DNA of 64,000 nt from Agrobacterium sp. AGB01 (GTDB taxonomy: Bacteria > Pseudomonadota > Alphaproteobacteria > Rhizobiales > Rhizobiaceae), in assembly GCF_014851585.1 (NCBI RefSeq), contig NZ_JACVAB010000001.1, forward strand, positions 992,001 through 1,056,000, written 5' to 3'. Shown piece by piece: positions 28,448-37,989 of the stretch. The translations under genes and the position numbers were made by a program. The first letter of the stretch is position 1; each line of letters begins with the position of its first letter. Under the pieces are notes generated by a model, which had not been told where the DNA came from, searched no databases, and saw only the letters and a list, made by a program, of their open reading frames with translations.

Positions 28448-29662
28448 GTGAGCGATACGAACCAGAACAATCAGTCGCCTTACGGACGTGATGCCTCAGG
28501 CGAAAACAAGACTGGCCCGATCATTCCCAAATCGCCGACCGAAGCTTTGCGCCCGGAAAAGGTTCCAGCCCCACCAAAGCGTTCGCGCAAGGCACACGGA
28601 CAGTTCATCGTTTTCCTGAACTTCCTGATGAGCCTGGCGGTTATCGGCTGTATCGTCGCTGTTGGCGGTTTCTATTACATGATCAACACGTTCCAGTCGC
28701 CGGGCCCCTTGGCCACCAACACGCACTTCATCGTGCGCAATGGCGCAAGCCTGTTTGACATCGCCAACAATCTTGAGCGCAGCGGCATTATCGATAACAG
28801 CCGCGTGTTCCGTTACATGACCGATAGTATGGGGAAGGGCCAGCGCCTGAAGGCCGGTGAATACGAGATCAAGGCCAATGCCTCGATGAAGGAAATCATG
28901 ACCCTTCTCGAATCCGGCAAGTCCATTCTCTATTCCGTGTCGCTGCCGGAAGGCCTGACCAGCAAGCAGATGTTTGATCGCTTGCTGAATGACCCGGTTC
29001 TGGAGGGTGATCTGCCTGCAGCAATTCCTGCTGAAGGAAGCCTGCGGCCTGACACATACCGTTTCTCGCGCGGCACCAAGCGCCAGGAAATCGTGTCGCA
29101 GATGCAGGCGGCCCAGAAGGGATTGATTGAACAGGTATGGGCCAAGCGGGATGCCGATCTGCCAATCAAGACAGTTGAAGAATTCGTCACGATGGCCTCC
29201 ATCGTCGAGAAGGAAACCGGCAAGGACGACGAGCGCGCCCATGTCGCCTCGGTATTCATGAACCGTTTGCAGAAGGGCATGCGCATCCAGTCTGATCCGA
29301 CCATCATTTATGGTCTGTTCGGCGGTGACGGCAAGCCGGCTGATCGTCCGATCTACCAGTCGGATCTGAAGAAGGAAACGCCTTACAATACCTATATCAT
29401 TCGCGGCCTGCCGCCTGGCCCAATTGCCAATCCTGGCAAGGCCGCACTGGAAGCTGTTGCTAACCCGTGGCGCACGGAAGACCTGTATTTCGTTGCCGAC
29501 GGCACGGGTGGTCACGTGTTTGCAAAGACACTGGATGAGCACAATGCCAATGTGCGCCGCTGGCGCAAGATTGAGGCGGAACGTGCTGCCGCCGGTGGCA
29601 CCGCGGAAACCGCCGTTGACGGTCAACCGGGTGGCGCTGAGGCGGAAAAGCCTGCCAACTGA
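28448..29662 (+). CDS. mltG: Endolytic murein transglycosylase MltG
   Basis: MltG (YceG) cuts nascent glycan strands in the periplasm and sets their length. It has 404 residues: a cytoplasmic Pro/Lys-rich tail of about 50, one membrane helix (about 53-78), a LysM-like region and the YceG domain. The catalytic glutamate lies in ASIVEKETG, followed by the typical MRIQSDPTIIYG. Translation begins at GTG, with AAGGA upstream. The C-terminus is a variable Ala/Glu tail. Confidence 0.95.
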   Translation: MSDTNQNNQSPYGRDASGENKTGPIIPKSPTEALRPEKVPAPPKRSRKAHGQFIVFLNFLMSLAVIGCIVAVGGFYYMINTFQSPGPLATNTHFIVRNGASLFDIANNLERSGIIDNSRVFRYMTDSMGKGQRLKAGEYEIKANASMKEIMTLLESGKSILYSVSLPEGLTSKQMFDRLLNDPVLEGDLPAAIPAEGSLRPDTYRFSRGTKRQEIVSQMQAAQKGLIEQVWAKRDADLPIKTVEEFVTMASIVEKETGKDDERAHVASVFMNRLQKGMRIQSDPTIIYGLFGGDGKPADRPIYQSDLKKETPYNTYIIRGLPPGPIANPGKAALEAVANPWRTEDLYFVADGTGGHVFAKTLDEHNANVRRWRKIEAERAAAGGTAETAVDGQPGGAEAEKPAN

Positions 29663-29674
29663 TTGTTTGTTACG

Positions 29675-29701
29675 GGCGCCTGCAGGAAAACTGCAGGTGC
29701 C
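29675..29701 (+). terminator. Terminator-like hairpin after mltG
   Basis: An 11-bp stem (GGCGCCTGCAG with one G-T pair to CTGCAGGTGCC) and GAAAA loop is followed by TTTCCTTTTG. It lies 12 bp past the mltG stop. Confidence 0.75.
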
Positions 29702-29784
29702 TTTCCTTTTGAGTACGCCAAACAAAAGATAGGGCATTTCCGGTGAGCGCCAGTCACCTGAAATGCCTTAGCCATGAGGGCAAG

Positions 29785-30672
29785 ATGACATTGCAATCCA
29801 TGACTGGTTTTTCCCGCAGCGAAGGCAACAGTGGTCGCCACCGGTGGGTCTGGGAGCTTCGTTCCGTAAACGGCAAGGGGCTGGATATGCGTCTGCGTCT
29901 GCCGCCCGGCATGGAGGTTCTGGAGGTCGAGGTAAGACGGCTTGCCGGTGAAAGCCTGGTGCGTGGCAACATACAGGCTTCACTGTCAGTGTCCGTGACC
30001 GACAATCGCCTTGAGGCCGTCGTCAACCGCGAAACGCTGGATGCGGTGATGATGTTGAAAACGGAGCTTGGCGGCATCATTGCTGATGGGCCGATGAGCT
30101 TTGATACGCTGCTGTCGATCCGCGGGCTTATCGACTTCCGCGAGGCGGAAGACGACGAAGACACGCGTACCAAACGCGAGCAGGAATTGCTGGCCGGTTT
30201 TGGTGACGCTCTGACGAAACTGAAGGAAATGCGAGAGCGCGAAGGTGCGGCTCTGTTTACGGTCCTGAGCAGCCATATTGACCGTATCGCTGAGCTGGCA
30301 GCCATCGTGGAAAACGATCCTTCCCGCCAGCCGGACAAGATTGCAGCGCGGCTTTCCGCGCAGCTGGCACAGCTTGGCGATGGTGTGCACGGGCTGGACC
30401 GCGACCGTCTGCATGCCGAGGCAGCCCTGCTGGCCACCAAGGCGGATCTGCGCGAAGAAATCGATCGTCTCGGCGCCCATGTGGTTGCCTCGCGCGAATT
30501 GTTAAAAAAAGGCGGCCCTGTTGGTCGCAAGCTCGATTTTATTGCACAGGAATTTAACCGGGAATCGAATACCATCTGTTCCAAATCGAACGCCGTTGCC
30601 GTAACGGAAGCGGGTATCGAATTGAAAGTGGTTATCGACCAGTTCCGTGAACAGGTTCAGAATCTGGAGTAG
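29785..30672 (+). CDS. yicC: YicC family endoribonuclease-like protein
   Basis: This 295-residue protein starts [14 protein letters not shown], the hallmark of the YicC family (N-terminal YicC domain, C-terminal DUF1732). Family members are reported as endoribonucleases acting on RNA stability in stress. The conserved C-terminus ([24 protein letters not shown]) is intact. A GAGGG site precedes the ATG at 29785; the longer frame from 29743 is not needed. It lies four bases before gmk, its usual partner. Confidence 0.93.
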   Translation: MTLQSMTGFSRSEGNSGRHRWVWELRSVNGKGLDMRLRLPPGMEVLEVEVRRLAGESLVRGNIQASLSVSVTDNRLEAVVNRETLDAVMMLKTELGGIIADGPMSFDTLLSIRGLIDFREAEDDEDTRTKREQELLAGFGDALTKLKEMREREGAALFTVLSSHIDRIAELAAIVENDPSRQPDKIAARLSAQLAQLGDGVHGLDRDRLHAEAALLATKADLREEIDRLGAHVVASRELLKKGGPVGRKLDFIAQEFNRESNTICSKSNAVAVTEAGIELKVVIDQFREQVQNLE

Positions 30673-30676
30673 ACAT

Positions 30677-31339
30677 ATGGCACCGGTGAGCAACTCTCCC
30701 GACAAGATCGCCCGCAGAGGGCTTATGCTGGTGATCTCGTCTCCTTCGGGGGCAGGCAAGTCGACGATTGCCCATCATCTTCTGGAAGATGATCCAACGC
30801 TTGGCATCTCCATCAGCGTGACGACGCGGCCCAAGCGTCCAAGCGAGATCGCCGGCAAGCACTATCACTTTGTGACCATCCCGCAGTTTGAGCGCATGCG
30901 CGAATCCGACCAGTTGCTGGAATGGGCCGAGGTTCACGGCAATTTTTACGGCACGCCACGCGAACCTGTCGAAACGGCAATGGCCGAAGGGCGTGACATG
31001 CTGTTCGATATCGACTGGCAGGGTGCCGAGCAGTTGCAGGACAAAATGTCGGCCGATGTCGTGTCGATTTTCATCCTGCCGCCAACCATGACGGAATTGC
31101 AGTCGCGTCTTCATCGCCGCGCTGAAGATACCGAAGAGGTCATCCGCACGCGCCTGTTGAACTCCCGCTCTGAAATCGAACATTGGCGTGACTATAACTA
31201 TGTCATCGTCAATGATGACCTCGACAATGCCTTCCGTTCGGTCAAAAGCATTGTCTATGCAGAACGCTTGCGCCGCGACCGTCGCCACGGCATGTTCGAA
31301 TTCGTCACCAAGCTGCTGGAAGAAGAACCTAAGCTGTAA
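30677..31339 (+). CDS. gmk: Guanylate kinase
   Basis: This enzyme phosphorylates GMP to GDP. It has 220 residues with the P-loop SPSGAGKST at 22-30, the GMP-binding [17 protein letters not shown] region and the lid. The ATG at 30677 lies four bases past yicC. Its ribosome site (GGAGTAG) overlaps the yicC stop. A short hairpin (31342-31361) with a weak T-rich tail follows the gene. Confidence 0.96.
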   Translation: MAPVSNSPDKIARRGLMLVISSPSGAGKSTIAHHLLEDDPTLGISISVTTRPKRPSEIAGKHYHFVTIPQFERMRESDQLLEWAEVHGNFYGTPREPVETAMAEGRDMLFDIDWQGAEQLQDKMSADVVSIFILPPTMTELQSRLHRRAEDTEEVIRTRLLNSRSEIEHWRDYNYVIVNDDLDNAFRSVKSIVYAERLRRDRRHGMFEFVTKLLEEEPKL

Positions 31340-31409
31340 AGGTGTCGCAGGAAGGCGACACATTTGCTCACCTTTCTGATCCAGATCACTTCAGTATGAT
31401 TTTTGCGAT

Positions 31410-31450
31410 GTATTCTCCTGGCTGTGAAATCACAGCATACAGGAGAATAC
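31410..31450 (+). promoter_or_regulatory. Nested inverted repeat enclosing the ribosome site of the dehydrogenase gene
   Basis: The outer arms GTATTCTCCTG (31410-31420) and CAGGAGAATAC (31440-31450) are exact complements. Between them lies a second inverted repeat, CTGTGA-AA-TCACAG (31422-31435). The right outer arm contains the Shine-Dalgarno AGGAG, and the ATG follows at 31452. As RNA this would fold into one long hairpin that buries the ribosome site; as DNA it would be a nested palindromic operator. Which one is true cannot be told from sequence. Confidence 0.75.
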
Positions 31451-31451
31451 C

Positions 31452-32507
31452 ATGAAAGCTGCGCGCTGGCACAAAGCCAGAGATATTCGCATTGAAGACG
31501 TGCCGACACCTGTGCCCGGTCCGGGCCAGGTCAAAATCAAGGTCAAATGGACCGGGATTTGCGGTAGCGACCTTCATGAATATGTCGCAGGCCCGATTTT
31601 CGTGCCGGTTGATAAACCCCACGCCGTCAGCCACGAGGTCGCCCCAATCGTGATGGGCCATGAATTCTCTGGCGAAGTTGCTGAAGTCGGCGAAGGTGTC
31701 ACCAAGGTCAAGCCAGGCGACCGTGTGGTGGTTGAGCCAATCCTGTCCTGCGGCAAGTGCCCCGCCTGCCAGCACGGCAAATACAATCTTTGCGAAGACC
31801 TCGGTTTCCACGGCCTTTCCGGCGGTGGCGGCGGGTTTTCGGCCTACACAGTCGTTGGTGAGCGCTGGACACACAAGATGCCCGAAGGCCTGTCCTTCGA
31901 GCAGGGCGCGCTTGTAGAGCCTGCTGCGGTGGCATTGCATGCCGTCCGTCTCTCCAGCCTCAAGGCAGGCGGTACAGCCGCCGTATTTGGTGCTGGCCCT
32001 ATCGGTCTTCTGGTCATCGAGGCACTGCGCGTCGCCGGTGCAACATCGGTCTACGTTGTCGAACTGTCCGAGCAGCGCGGCGCCAAGGCCAAGGAGCTGG
32101 GAGCAACGGCAGTGATCGATCCGTCCAAGGAAAATGCAGCAGCGCGTATCAAGGAACTGTCCGGTGGCGGTGTCGACGTGGCGTTTGAAGTGACAGGCGT
32201 TCCAGCCGTGCTGCAGCAATGCATTGATGCCACCCGCTATGAAGGTGAAACGGTTATCGTTTCGATCTGGGAAAAGGAAGCCAGCTTCCAGCCAAATACG
32301 GTTGTTCTGAAAGAGAAGACCCTGAAGGGCATCATCGCTTACCGCGATATTTTCCCGGCTGTCATGGACCTGATGGTGCAGGGATACTTCTCGGCCGAGC
32401 GTCTGGTCACCAAGCGCATTGCACTGGATGATATCGTTGCCGAGGGTTTTGAAACGCTGGTGAAGGAAAAGACCCAGATCAAGATTTTGGTTGAGGCACC
32501 AGCCTGA
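31452..32507 (+). CDS. Zinc-dependent alcohol dehydrogenase, 2,3-butanediol dehydrogenase-like
   Basis: This 351-residue medium-chain dehydrogenase has catalytic zinc ligands Cys37, His70 and Glu71, and structural zinc ligands Cys100, Cys103, Cys106 and Cys114. The NAD-binding stretch FGAGPIGLL lies near 182. The overall sequence (HAVSHEVAPIVMGHEFSGEV) matches the (R,R)-butanediol dehydrogenase group, which interconverts acetoin or diacetyl and butanediol; other polyols remain possible. It stands alone between gmk and rsmA and has an unusual upstream inverted repeat at its ribosome site. Confidence 0.88.
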   Translation: MKAARWHKARDIRIEDVPTPVPGPGQVKIKVKWTGICGSDLHEYVAGPIFVPVDKPHAVSHEVAPIVMGHEFSGEVAEVGEGVTKVKPGDRVVVEPILSCGKCPACQHGKYNLCEDLGFHGLSGGGGGFSAYTVVGERWTHKMPEGLSFEQGALVEPAAVALHAVRLSSLKAGGTAAVFGAGPIGLLVIEALRVAGATSVYVVELSEQRGAKAKELGATAVIDPSKENAAARIKELSGGGVDVAFEVTGVPAVLQQCIDATRYEGETVIVSIWEKEASFQPNTVVLKEKTLKGIIAYRDIFPAVMDLMVQGYFSAERLVTKRIALDDIVAEGFETLVKEKTQIKILVEAPA

Positions 32508-32556
32508 TATCACGCAATCTTCCCGCGTGGCTTTTTGCCGGACCTACTGCGTTCAA

Positions 32557-32584
32557 ACCTGCGGCATTGTTTCTTGCCGCAGGT
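32557..32584. terminator. Hairpin between convergent dehydrogenase and rsmA genes
   Basis: A perfect 10-bp stem (ACCTGCGGCA / TGCCGCAGGT) with an 8-nt loop. The flanking T-runs are short on both strands, so termination is likely but not certain. Confidence 0.6.
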
Positions 32585-32621
32585 CACAACCCCATAACAG
32601 GGAACTGGTGACAGATTTTGA

Positions 32622-33452
32622 TTAGAGGGCGTTGGCGATCGCCACGAACTCTTCCACCGATAGCGTTTCTGCACGGCGTGTGGCGTCGATACCAACTTTT
32701 GCGAGCAGTGTTTCACCGCCCAGCGGTTTCAGGCTCTGGCGCAACATCTTGCGGCGCTGACCGAAGGCAGCTTCTGTTACTTTTTCCAGCCTGGCCGCGT
32801 CACATGGCAAAGGATTGGTCTTGGGCAGAAGATGCACAACTGTCGAGTTGACCTTCGGTGGTGGTGAGAAGGCCTGTGGCGGCACGTCAAATGCCATTTC
32901 CGACACCGTTCTCCATCCGGTCAGGACGCCGAGACGCCCGTAATGATTGTCACCCTCTTCGGCGACAATACGCTGGCCGACTTCCTTTTGGAACATCAGC
33001 GTCATCGACAGCCAGTAGGGCGGCCACACAGGTGGCAGCAGCCAGTTGAGCAGCAGTTGCGTTCCGACATTGTAGGGAAGGTTGGCAATGATGCGCACCG
33101 GCTCGCCCGCTGGTACCAGCGAGGCGAAATCAGTCTTGAGCGCATCACCCTCGATGACTTCAAGGCGACCGGGATAATGGTCTGAGATTTCTGCCAGAAC
33201 CGGCAGGCAGCGCGCGTCGCGCTCCACTGCGATTACTTTCTTGGCACCAAGCGACAGGATGGCGCGGGTCAGGCCACCGGGGCCGGGACCAACCTCAAAC
33301 ACCGTGACGCCTTCGAGAGGGCCAGCGGTGCGGGCAATCTTCTGGGTCAGGTTGAGGTCGAACAGGAAGTTCTGTCCCAGCGCCTTGCGCGCATCAAGGC
33401 CATGTCGCTGTATGACGTCACGCAGTGGCGGAAGTTCGTCAATGCCCGCCAT
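32622..33452 (-). CDS. rsmA: 16S rRNA dimethyladenosine methyltransferase
   Basis: RsmA (KsgA) dimethylates two adjacent adenosines near the 3' end of 16S rRNA. It has 276 residues with the SAM-binding [11 protein letters not shown] at 52-62 and the N6-adenine catalytic motif NLPYN at 124-128. Its start overlaps the pdxA stop by one base (TAATG), so it is translated at the end of the lptF-lptG-lptD-surA-pdxA-rsmA cluster. Confidence 0.96.
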   Translation of the reverse strand: MAGIDELPPLRDVIQRHGLDARKALGQNFLFDLNLTQKIARTAGPLEGVTVFEVGPGPGGLTRAILSLGAKKVIAVERDARCLPVLAEISDHYPGRLEVIEGDALKTDFASLVPAGEPVRIIANLPYNVGTQLLLNWLLPPVWPPYWLSMTLMFQKEVGQRIVAEEGDNHYGRLGVLTGWRTVSEMAFDVPPQAFSPPPKVNSTVVHLLPKTNPLPCDAARLEKVTEAAFGQRRKMLRQSLKPLGGETLLAKVGIDATRRAETLSVEEFVAIANAL

Positions 33453-34477
33453 TATACCGTTGCCGCCTTCTGGCGTTCCACAAGCTCGGAAGCGAGGTTT
33501 AGCGCGGCAACAAGGCTGCTTTCGCTTGCCATGCCCTGACCGGCAATTCCGAAGGCTGTGCCATGGTCCGGTGAGGTGCGAATGAACGGCAGGCCCAGCG
33601 TGACATTGACCGAACCGTCAAAACCCAGCGCCTTGGCAGGAATAAGCGCCTGGTCGTGATACATGCAGACTGCAACGTCATAACGTTTGCGCGCTGAATC
33701 ATGGAACATGGTGTCGGCGGGCAGGGGGCCAATGGCCTCGATACCTTCATCACGCAGCTGCATGGTGGCCGGATGCACGATGTCGCGATCCTCATGGCCA
33801 ATTGCGCCATCTTCGCCCGCATGCGGGTTAAGACCGGCAACAGCAAGCCGTGGTGACGCGATGCCAAACTTTTCTTTCATGTCCTTGGCGACAACCCGGC
33901 AGGTGTCGACAATCAACTGCTGCGTCAACTGGGCAGCAATGTCCTTGACAGGAATATGGATGGTCACAGGCACGACCTTGAGCTTCGGTCCGGCAATCAT
34001 CATCACGGGGAAGACCTGCTTGCCAGCAATCTGCAACGAAAGATCGGCCAGAAATTCCGTATGACCCGGGAAACCGAAACCAGCCTTGTAGAGGATCGAC
34101 TTTGCAACCGGGTTTGTCACGATCGCCGCCGCCCGTCCCTCAAGGCACAGCTTGACGGCAGTCTCTATGCATTTGATCGTCGCAAGAGCGGATGCTTCGT
34201 GCGGCTCACCGGCCTGCACGGCAAAACCTGCGGGAATATCGAGCACGGGAATGGCCTTGTCGAAAACGCTTGCCGCATCTTCTGGTGTTGCATCCTGCAC
34301 CGCGACACTGACGCCGATCACCGCTGCCCTGCTTTCCAGCACGGAGCGGTCACCGACATAGATGAATGGCTTTATGCCGTTCTGCGAACGGTTTTTCCAT
34401 GCTGCAATTGCAATATCAGGACCAATCCCGGCGGGGTCGCCCTGCGTCAGGGCAAGCGGAAGTTCAAGAGCAGCCAC
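33452..34477 (-). CDS. pdxA: 4-hydroxythreonine-4-phosphate dehydrogenase
   Basis: PdxA oxidises 4-phosphohydroxythreonine in pyridoxal phosphate synthesis. It has 341 residues, with the family stretches [11 protein letters not shown] near 8, TNPVAK near 122, PGHTEFLA and [10 protein letters not shown]. The start is GTG, with GAGGA seven bases upstream. It lies 15 bp behind surA and overlaps rsmA by one base, the conserved surA-pdxA-rsmA order. Confidence 0.96.
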   Translation of the reverse strand: MAALELPLALTQGDPAGIGPDIAIAAWKNRSQNGIKPFIYVGDRSVLESRAAVIGVSVAVQDATPEDAASVFDKAIPVLDIPAGFAVQAGEPHEASALATIKCIETAVKLCLEGRAAAIVTNPVAKSILYKAGFGFPGHTEFLADLSLQIAGKQVFPVMMIAGPKLKVVPVTIHIPVKDIAAQLTQQLIVDTCRVVAKDMKEKFGIASPRLAVAGLNPHAGEDGAIGHEDRDIVHPATMQLRDEGIEAIGPLPADTMFHDSARKRYDVAVCMYHDQALIPAKALGFDGSVNVTLGLPFIRTSPDHGTAFGIAGQGMASESSLVAALNLASELVERQKAATV

Positions 34478-34492
34478 GTATATTCCTCAGAC

Positions 34493-35443
34493 TCAGTTAT
34501 TGACGATCTGAGCCTTTTTCCGCAACTCATCAAGATATTTCTTTTCGTTGGGATTATCGCCATTCTGCTCTTTGGTCAGGTCTTCAGCGCGGAAAACGAC
34601 TTCTGCAGCGAAGTCATCCGACACCTGGCGTTGTTTGCAGATCGCGAGGTATTCGACGCCCTTTTCCGTGACGCGGGTAGCGGTGGTGCCGCCCTCCTTG
34701 GTCTTTTCAATCAGCGGCTTCCAGTCTGGCGGCAGCTCAGGCGCCAGAATGCGGCCGAGATCGCGAATGGACACATCCATCATCGTGGCTGCAAAGGTCT
34801 TGGCCTGTTCGCAACCCGGGTATTTGGAACGGGATGCTTCGGCTTCCGACTTGCGCTTGCCGGTAATTGACTGACGTTTTGCCTCAGGTACGACAAAGAT
34901 GATCTGCTGCAGGAAATATTCCGTGGTGACCGGCTTTTCCTTGCGTTCCATCATGCGTGTGACCAGGTCCTGGTTGGACATGCGGCCGGAGCTGCCATAA
35001 CGGGCATTGACCAGACGAGGCCAGCTCATCTGCACGGCGATAAATGCCTTGAAGTGTTCAGCAGTTACGCCGGACTGCGACAGGATCTGTGTCAGCTGGG
35101 TCGGGTTCATCTTGTTGCTGGCAGCAAACCGGGCAAAGGAAGCATCCACGGCTTCCGTGCTGACCGACATGCGCATGCGCGCGATTTCTTCGCGCTTCAA
35201 TGCCTCGTCGATCATCTGCTCTCGTGCCAGCTTGTTGAGGTCACCCTTCTGGCGCTGCAGCTTAAGGAAGGCGACGCGTTTGGCAATGTCGCTGCTGGTA
35301 ATCGGGTTCTTGTTGACAACCACAGCCACAGAGCTTGCGGCAGCATTTGCATCAAATGAATGAGGTGCAAGGAACAGGGGCAGGGCCAAGAGAGCCGTTC
35401 CGAGTGCCACAGTACGTAATGTGGCCTTGCCGAAATTCATCAT
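34493..35443 (-). CDS. SurA-like periplasmic chaperone
   Basis: This 316-residue exported protein has a signal peptide ending near ANAA (about residue 35), a SurA N-terminal helical domain (about 40-160) and one weak parvulin-like region (about 170-270) rather than the two PPIase domains of E. coli SurA. It probably chaperones outer-membrane proteins, LptD among them. The context (lptD upstream, pdxA downstream) supports this. Two ATGs stand side by side; the first has AAGGAG six bases upstream. Confidence 0.87.
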   Translation of the reverse strand: MMNFGKATLRTVALGTALLALPLFLAPHSFDANAAASSVAVVVNKNPITSSDIAKRVAFLKLQRQKGDLNKLAREQMIDEALKREEIARMRMSVSTEAVDASFARFAASNKMNPTQLTQILSQSGVTAEHFKAFIAVQMSWPRLVNARYGSSGRMSNQDLVTRMMERKEKPVTTEYFLQQIIFVVPEAKRQSITGKRKSEAEASRSKYPGCEQAKTFAATMMDVSIRDLGRILAPELPPDWKPLIEKTKEGGTTATRVTEKGVEYLAICKQRQVSDDFAAEVVFRAEDLTKEQNGDNPNEKKYLDELRKKAQIVNN

Positions 35444-35676
35444 GTCCTTCTCCTTATCCCCGAAGCGGATGAGCTTCGCCCCTGAATATCACGATTTATG
35501 CTGCCTGTTATTGTAAGGCGCCCGTATATATCACCGCTTATGCTGAAACAGCAACGGTTGCAAAGCGTTATTCCTGCCCGCAGGATTTGGCAAAAGCGTG
35601 GCGTTGCCGTGCTCGCATTCGATAATCGAGCAAAAACCGGCATCGACAAGGCGATACCGGTTTAAAAATGTCGTCA

Positions 35677-37989
35677 TCAGTCGGTTGAACCGATGTTGAT
35701 GTCGCCCAGCGTACGGAAGCTGAGGCGTGCGCCGATCGACCAGTCATTCGCGGCCTGGCGCTGCGAATTGATTGTGCCGACGTCGGTATATGCAACGGTC
35801 AGGATCGTGCATTCGTCCTGATAGGTGATGCCGATTTTACGCTCACTGGAGAACTTGTTGTTCAGATCGTAGTTGATCGAACCGAACAGCGACCAGTTGT
35901 CGTTGACCTTCACGCTACCTGCGGCCTTAACAATGTCACGGTCAAACACGTAGCCATAGTCAGGCTGCGCCTTGACCTGGGTGTAGCTGACCTTGGCGCT
36001 GAAACGACGGTCAGTGTAACCGACGCCGGTTTCAGAACGCTCGATCTCCAGATCATCCTTGTCGAAGCGAAGGCTGGTCGACAGAGTGAGGCCGATTGGG
36101 GCGTCGATTGCCGCCATGGCCACATAGTCGGAGCGATCTGTTTCGAGGCCGGAATTGGCACCTACATTGAGCAGGTCCGGGCTTGCAAACGAGTTTTCGC
36201 CAGCCAGAAGGAACGACTGTCCAGCCACGGCGCGGATGCCATAACCATTATCAAACGTACCGTTGTAGCGAATGCCGAGATTGGCACGGGTGCCGCCTTC
36301 GATGCGGTCGAAACCGCTGAACTTGTCGCGTTCGAACAGGTTGGTTGCGTCAAACACGAATGCCTGGGCATCTTCGTTTGGCAGGCCGCCACCATATTGT
36401 TCATTTGGACGAACAAACAGCTGCGCAATCGGCTCGATGACGTGACTGCTGCTCGTACCCGAGATCAACACGGGATAACGAACTTCAAGACCACCGGTGA
36501 CCATTCCGCGCAGCGTCGCGTCAGAACGGAAATCGCCGTCATAGGTCGAAGGTGCTGTCATGTCGTTCCAGCTTGCATCACCGCGTGCGGCGAGAAGTGG
36601 AGTGACCTGCAGGCCGCTATCGAAGGTAAATGTCCGCTTCCACTCAGTTTCGGTGGTGAAGCGCGAATACGTACCTTCAAGTCCGTTACGGCGCTGGCTA
36701 CCGTCGAGTGTGTAGATGTCCTGCTCAAGTCGTGTCAGGCTGGTGAAGTTTGTCGTAACCGACAATTCGCCGCCATAAACATCCTCAGGGGCATACCATT
36801 TGTAGTCAAGCGATGGATGAATGATCGCCTGCTTGCGCTCTTCTGTCTCAGCCTCGTCGCGGTCCTGAATGTTGAAATAGTAGCCATTCAGATCGAACGA
36901 GTTACGCGTACCTTCACCGGTCAGGTAGATGCGGTTGGTCTGGGTAGAACCGCTATATCCAGACAGTTCGTACGTACGCGAGAAGTTGTTGTCGGTCTGG
37001 ACCATCACGTCCCAGCCGAATGACCAGCGCGGATTGATTTTGAAATCACCCTTGGAGGCGATCATGCCGCGGGTGTCATTTTCCGCGTCACTGGTGCCCA
37101 GCGTAAAGGCATCAGAATTTTTCTGGTTGATGCCAGCCATGTTAACGGTGTGGCTGCCATTTTCGAACCGCTGGCGGATTTCTGCCTGAAGCAGGAGGCC
37201 CTGGTTCGTGTAGTAATACGGCGTAATCGTCGCATCGGCTGTATCGGACAGGACCTGGAAATACGGAACGCCAATACCAAAGCCAAGATTGTCCGTCACG
37301 CTCATGCGCGGGAACAAAAAGCCGGACTTACGCTTTACCGTATTATCAGGAACGACCATGAAGGGGAGGTAGGCAATCGGTTTGCCGAACAGTTCAAAAC
37401 GGGCCTTTTCCAGACGTACGGTGTGCGTCTTGCCGTCCTGAACTACACGTTCTGCCTTGACCTGCCACAGCGGTGCCTTGTCTGGGCGCTGGGCGCACGG
37501 AAGACAGGCTGTATAAACACCATTGTTCAAGACGGTGGTGTTTTCGTCGATACGCTCGGCGCTTTCGCCGGCAATACGGGTATTGTCGGTTGTCTCAACA
37601 CGCAGGGAATTCAGGAAGCCTTGCGAGAAGTCATCTGTAACATCAAGTTCATCGGCGTAGATCTTGTTGCCGTCAGGTTCGATCAACTCGATGTTTCCAC
37701 GTGCGATAACGCGGCCAGTCTTCTGGTCGTATTCAACTTGCTGGGCGACCATGCGGTAACCCGTATAATGCATACGTACGCCACCCGTCGCGATAACGCG
37801 CTCGGAGTCACGATTATAGGTCAGTTGATTTGCTGTAAGCAGGAGTTTCGAATCATCTGTGTTTTCCGTTGTGACAATGCCATCTTGGGCAAAGGCCACC
37901 GGAGCAGATGATATGTACGCGCACACAGCGGCACCCGTCAGAAGGGCCGCCCATAGCCGTCTGATATTCCCGCGGTCATATACCGCCAC
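35677..37989 (-). CDS. lptD: LPS-assembly protein LptD
   Basis: LptD is the outer-membrane barrel that, with LptE, inserts lipopolysaccharide in the outer leaflet. It has 770 residues: a signal peptide cleaved near Ala34, an OstA jelly-roll (about 50-180) and a large C-terminal barrel. The mature protein has just three cysteines, Cys162, Cys165 and Cys727, unlike the four of E. coli that form two disulfides. Translation begins at GTG, overlapping the lptG stop by one base, with GGAGG upstream. Confidence 0.94.
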   Translation of the reverse strand: MAVYDRGNIRRLWAALLTGAAVCAYISSAPVAFAQDGIVTTENTDDSKLLLTANQLTYNRDSERVIATGGVRMHYTGYRMVAQQVEYDQKTGRVIARGNIELIEPDGNKIYADELDVTDDFSQGFLNSLRVETTDNTRIAGESAERIDENTTVLNNGVYTACLPCAQRPDKAPLWQVKAERVVQDGKTHTVRLEKARFELFGKPIAYLPFMVVPDNTVKRKSGFLFPRMSVTDNLGFGIGVPYFQVLSDTADATITPYYYTNQGLLLQAEIRQRFENGSHTVNMAGINQKNSDAFTLGTSDAENDTRGMIASKGDFKINPRWSFGWDVMVQTDNNFSRTYELSGYSGSTQTNRIYLTGEGTRNSFDLNGYYFNIQDRDEAETEERKQAIIHPSLDYKWYAPEDVYGGELSVTTNFTSLTRLEQDIYTLDGSQRRNGLEGTYSRFTTETEWKRTFTFDSGLQVTPLLAARGDASWNDMTAPSTYDGDFRSDATLRGMVTGGLEVRYPVLISGTSSSHVIEPIAQLFVRPNEQYGGGLPNEDAQAFVFDATNLFERDKFSGFDRIEGGTRANLGIRYNGTFDNGYGIRAVAGQSFLLAGENSFASPDLLNVGANSGLETDRSDYVAMAAIDAPIGLTLSTSLRFDKDDLEIERSETGVGYTDRRFSAKVSYTQVKAQPDYGYVFDRDIVKAAGSVKVNDNWSLFGSINYDLNNKFSSERKIGITYQDECTILTVAYTDVGTINSQRQAANDWSIGARLSFRTLGDINIGSTD

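Noticed and set aside
28496-29737. 413-codon open frame on the minus strand
   Set aside because: Antisense to mltG, which is unmistakable. A shadow of high-GC codon use.
31386-32513. 375-codon open frame on the minus strand
   Set aside because: Antisense to the zinc alcohol dehydrogenase with its complete zinc sites.
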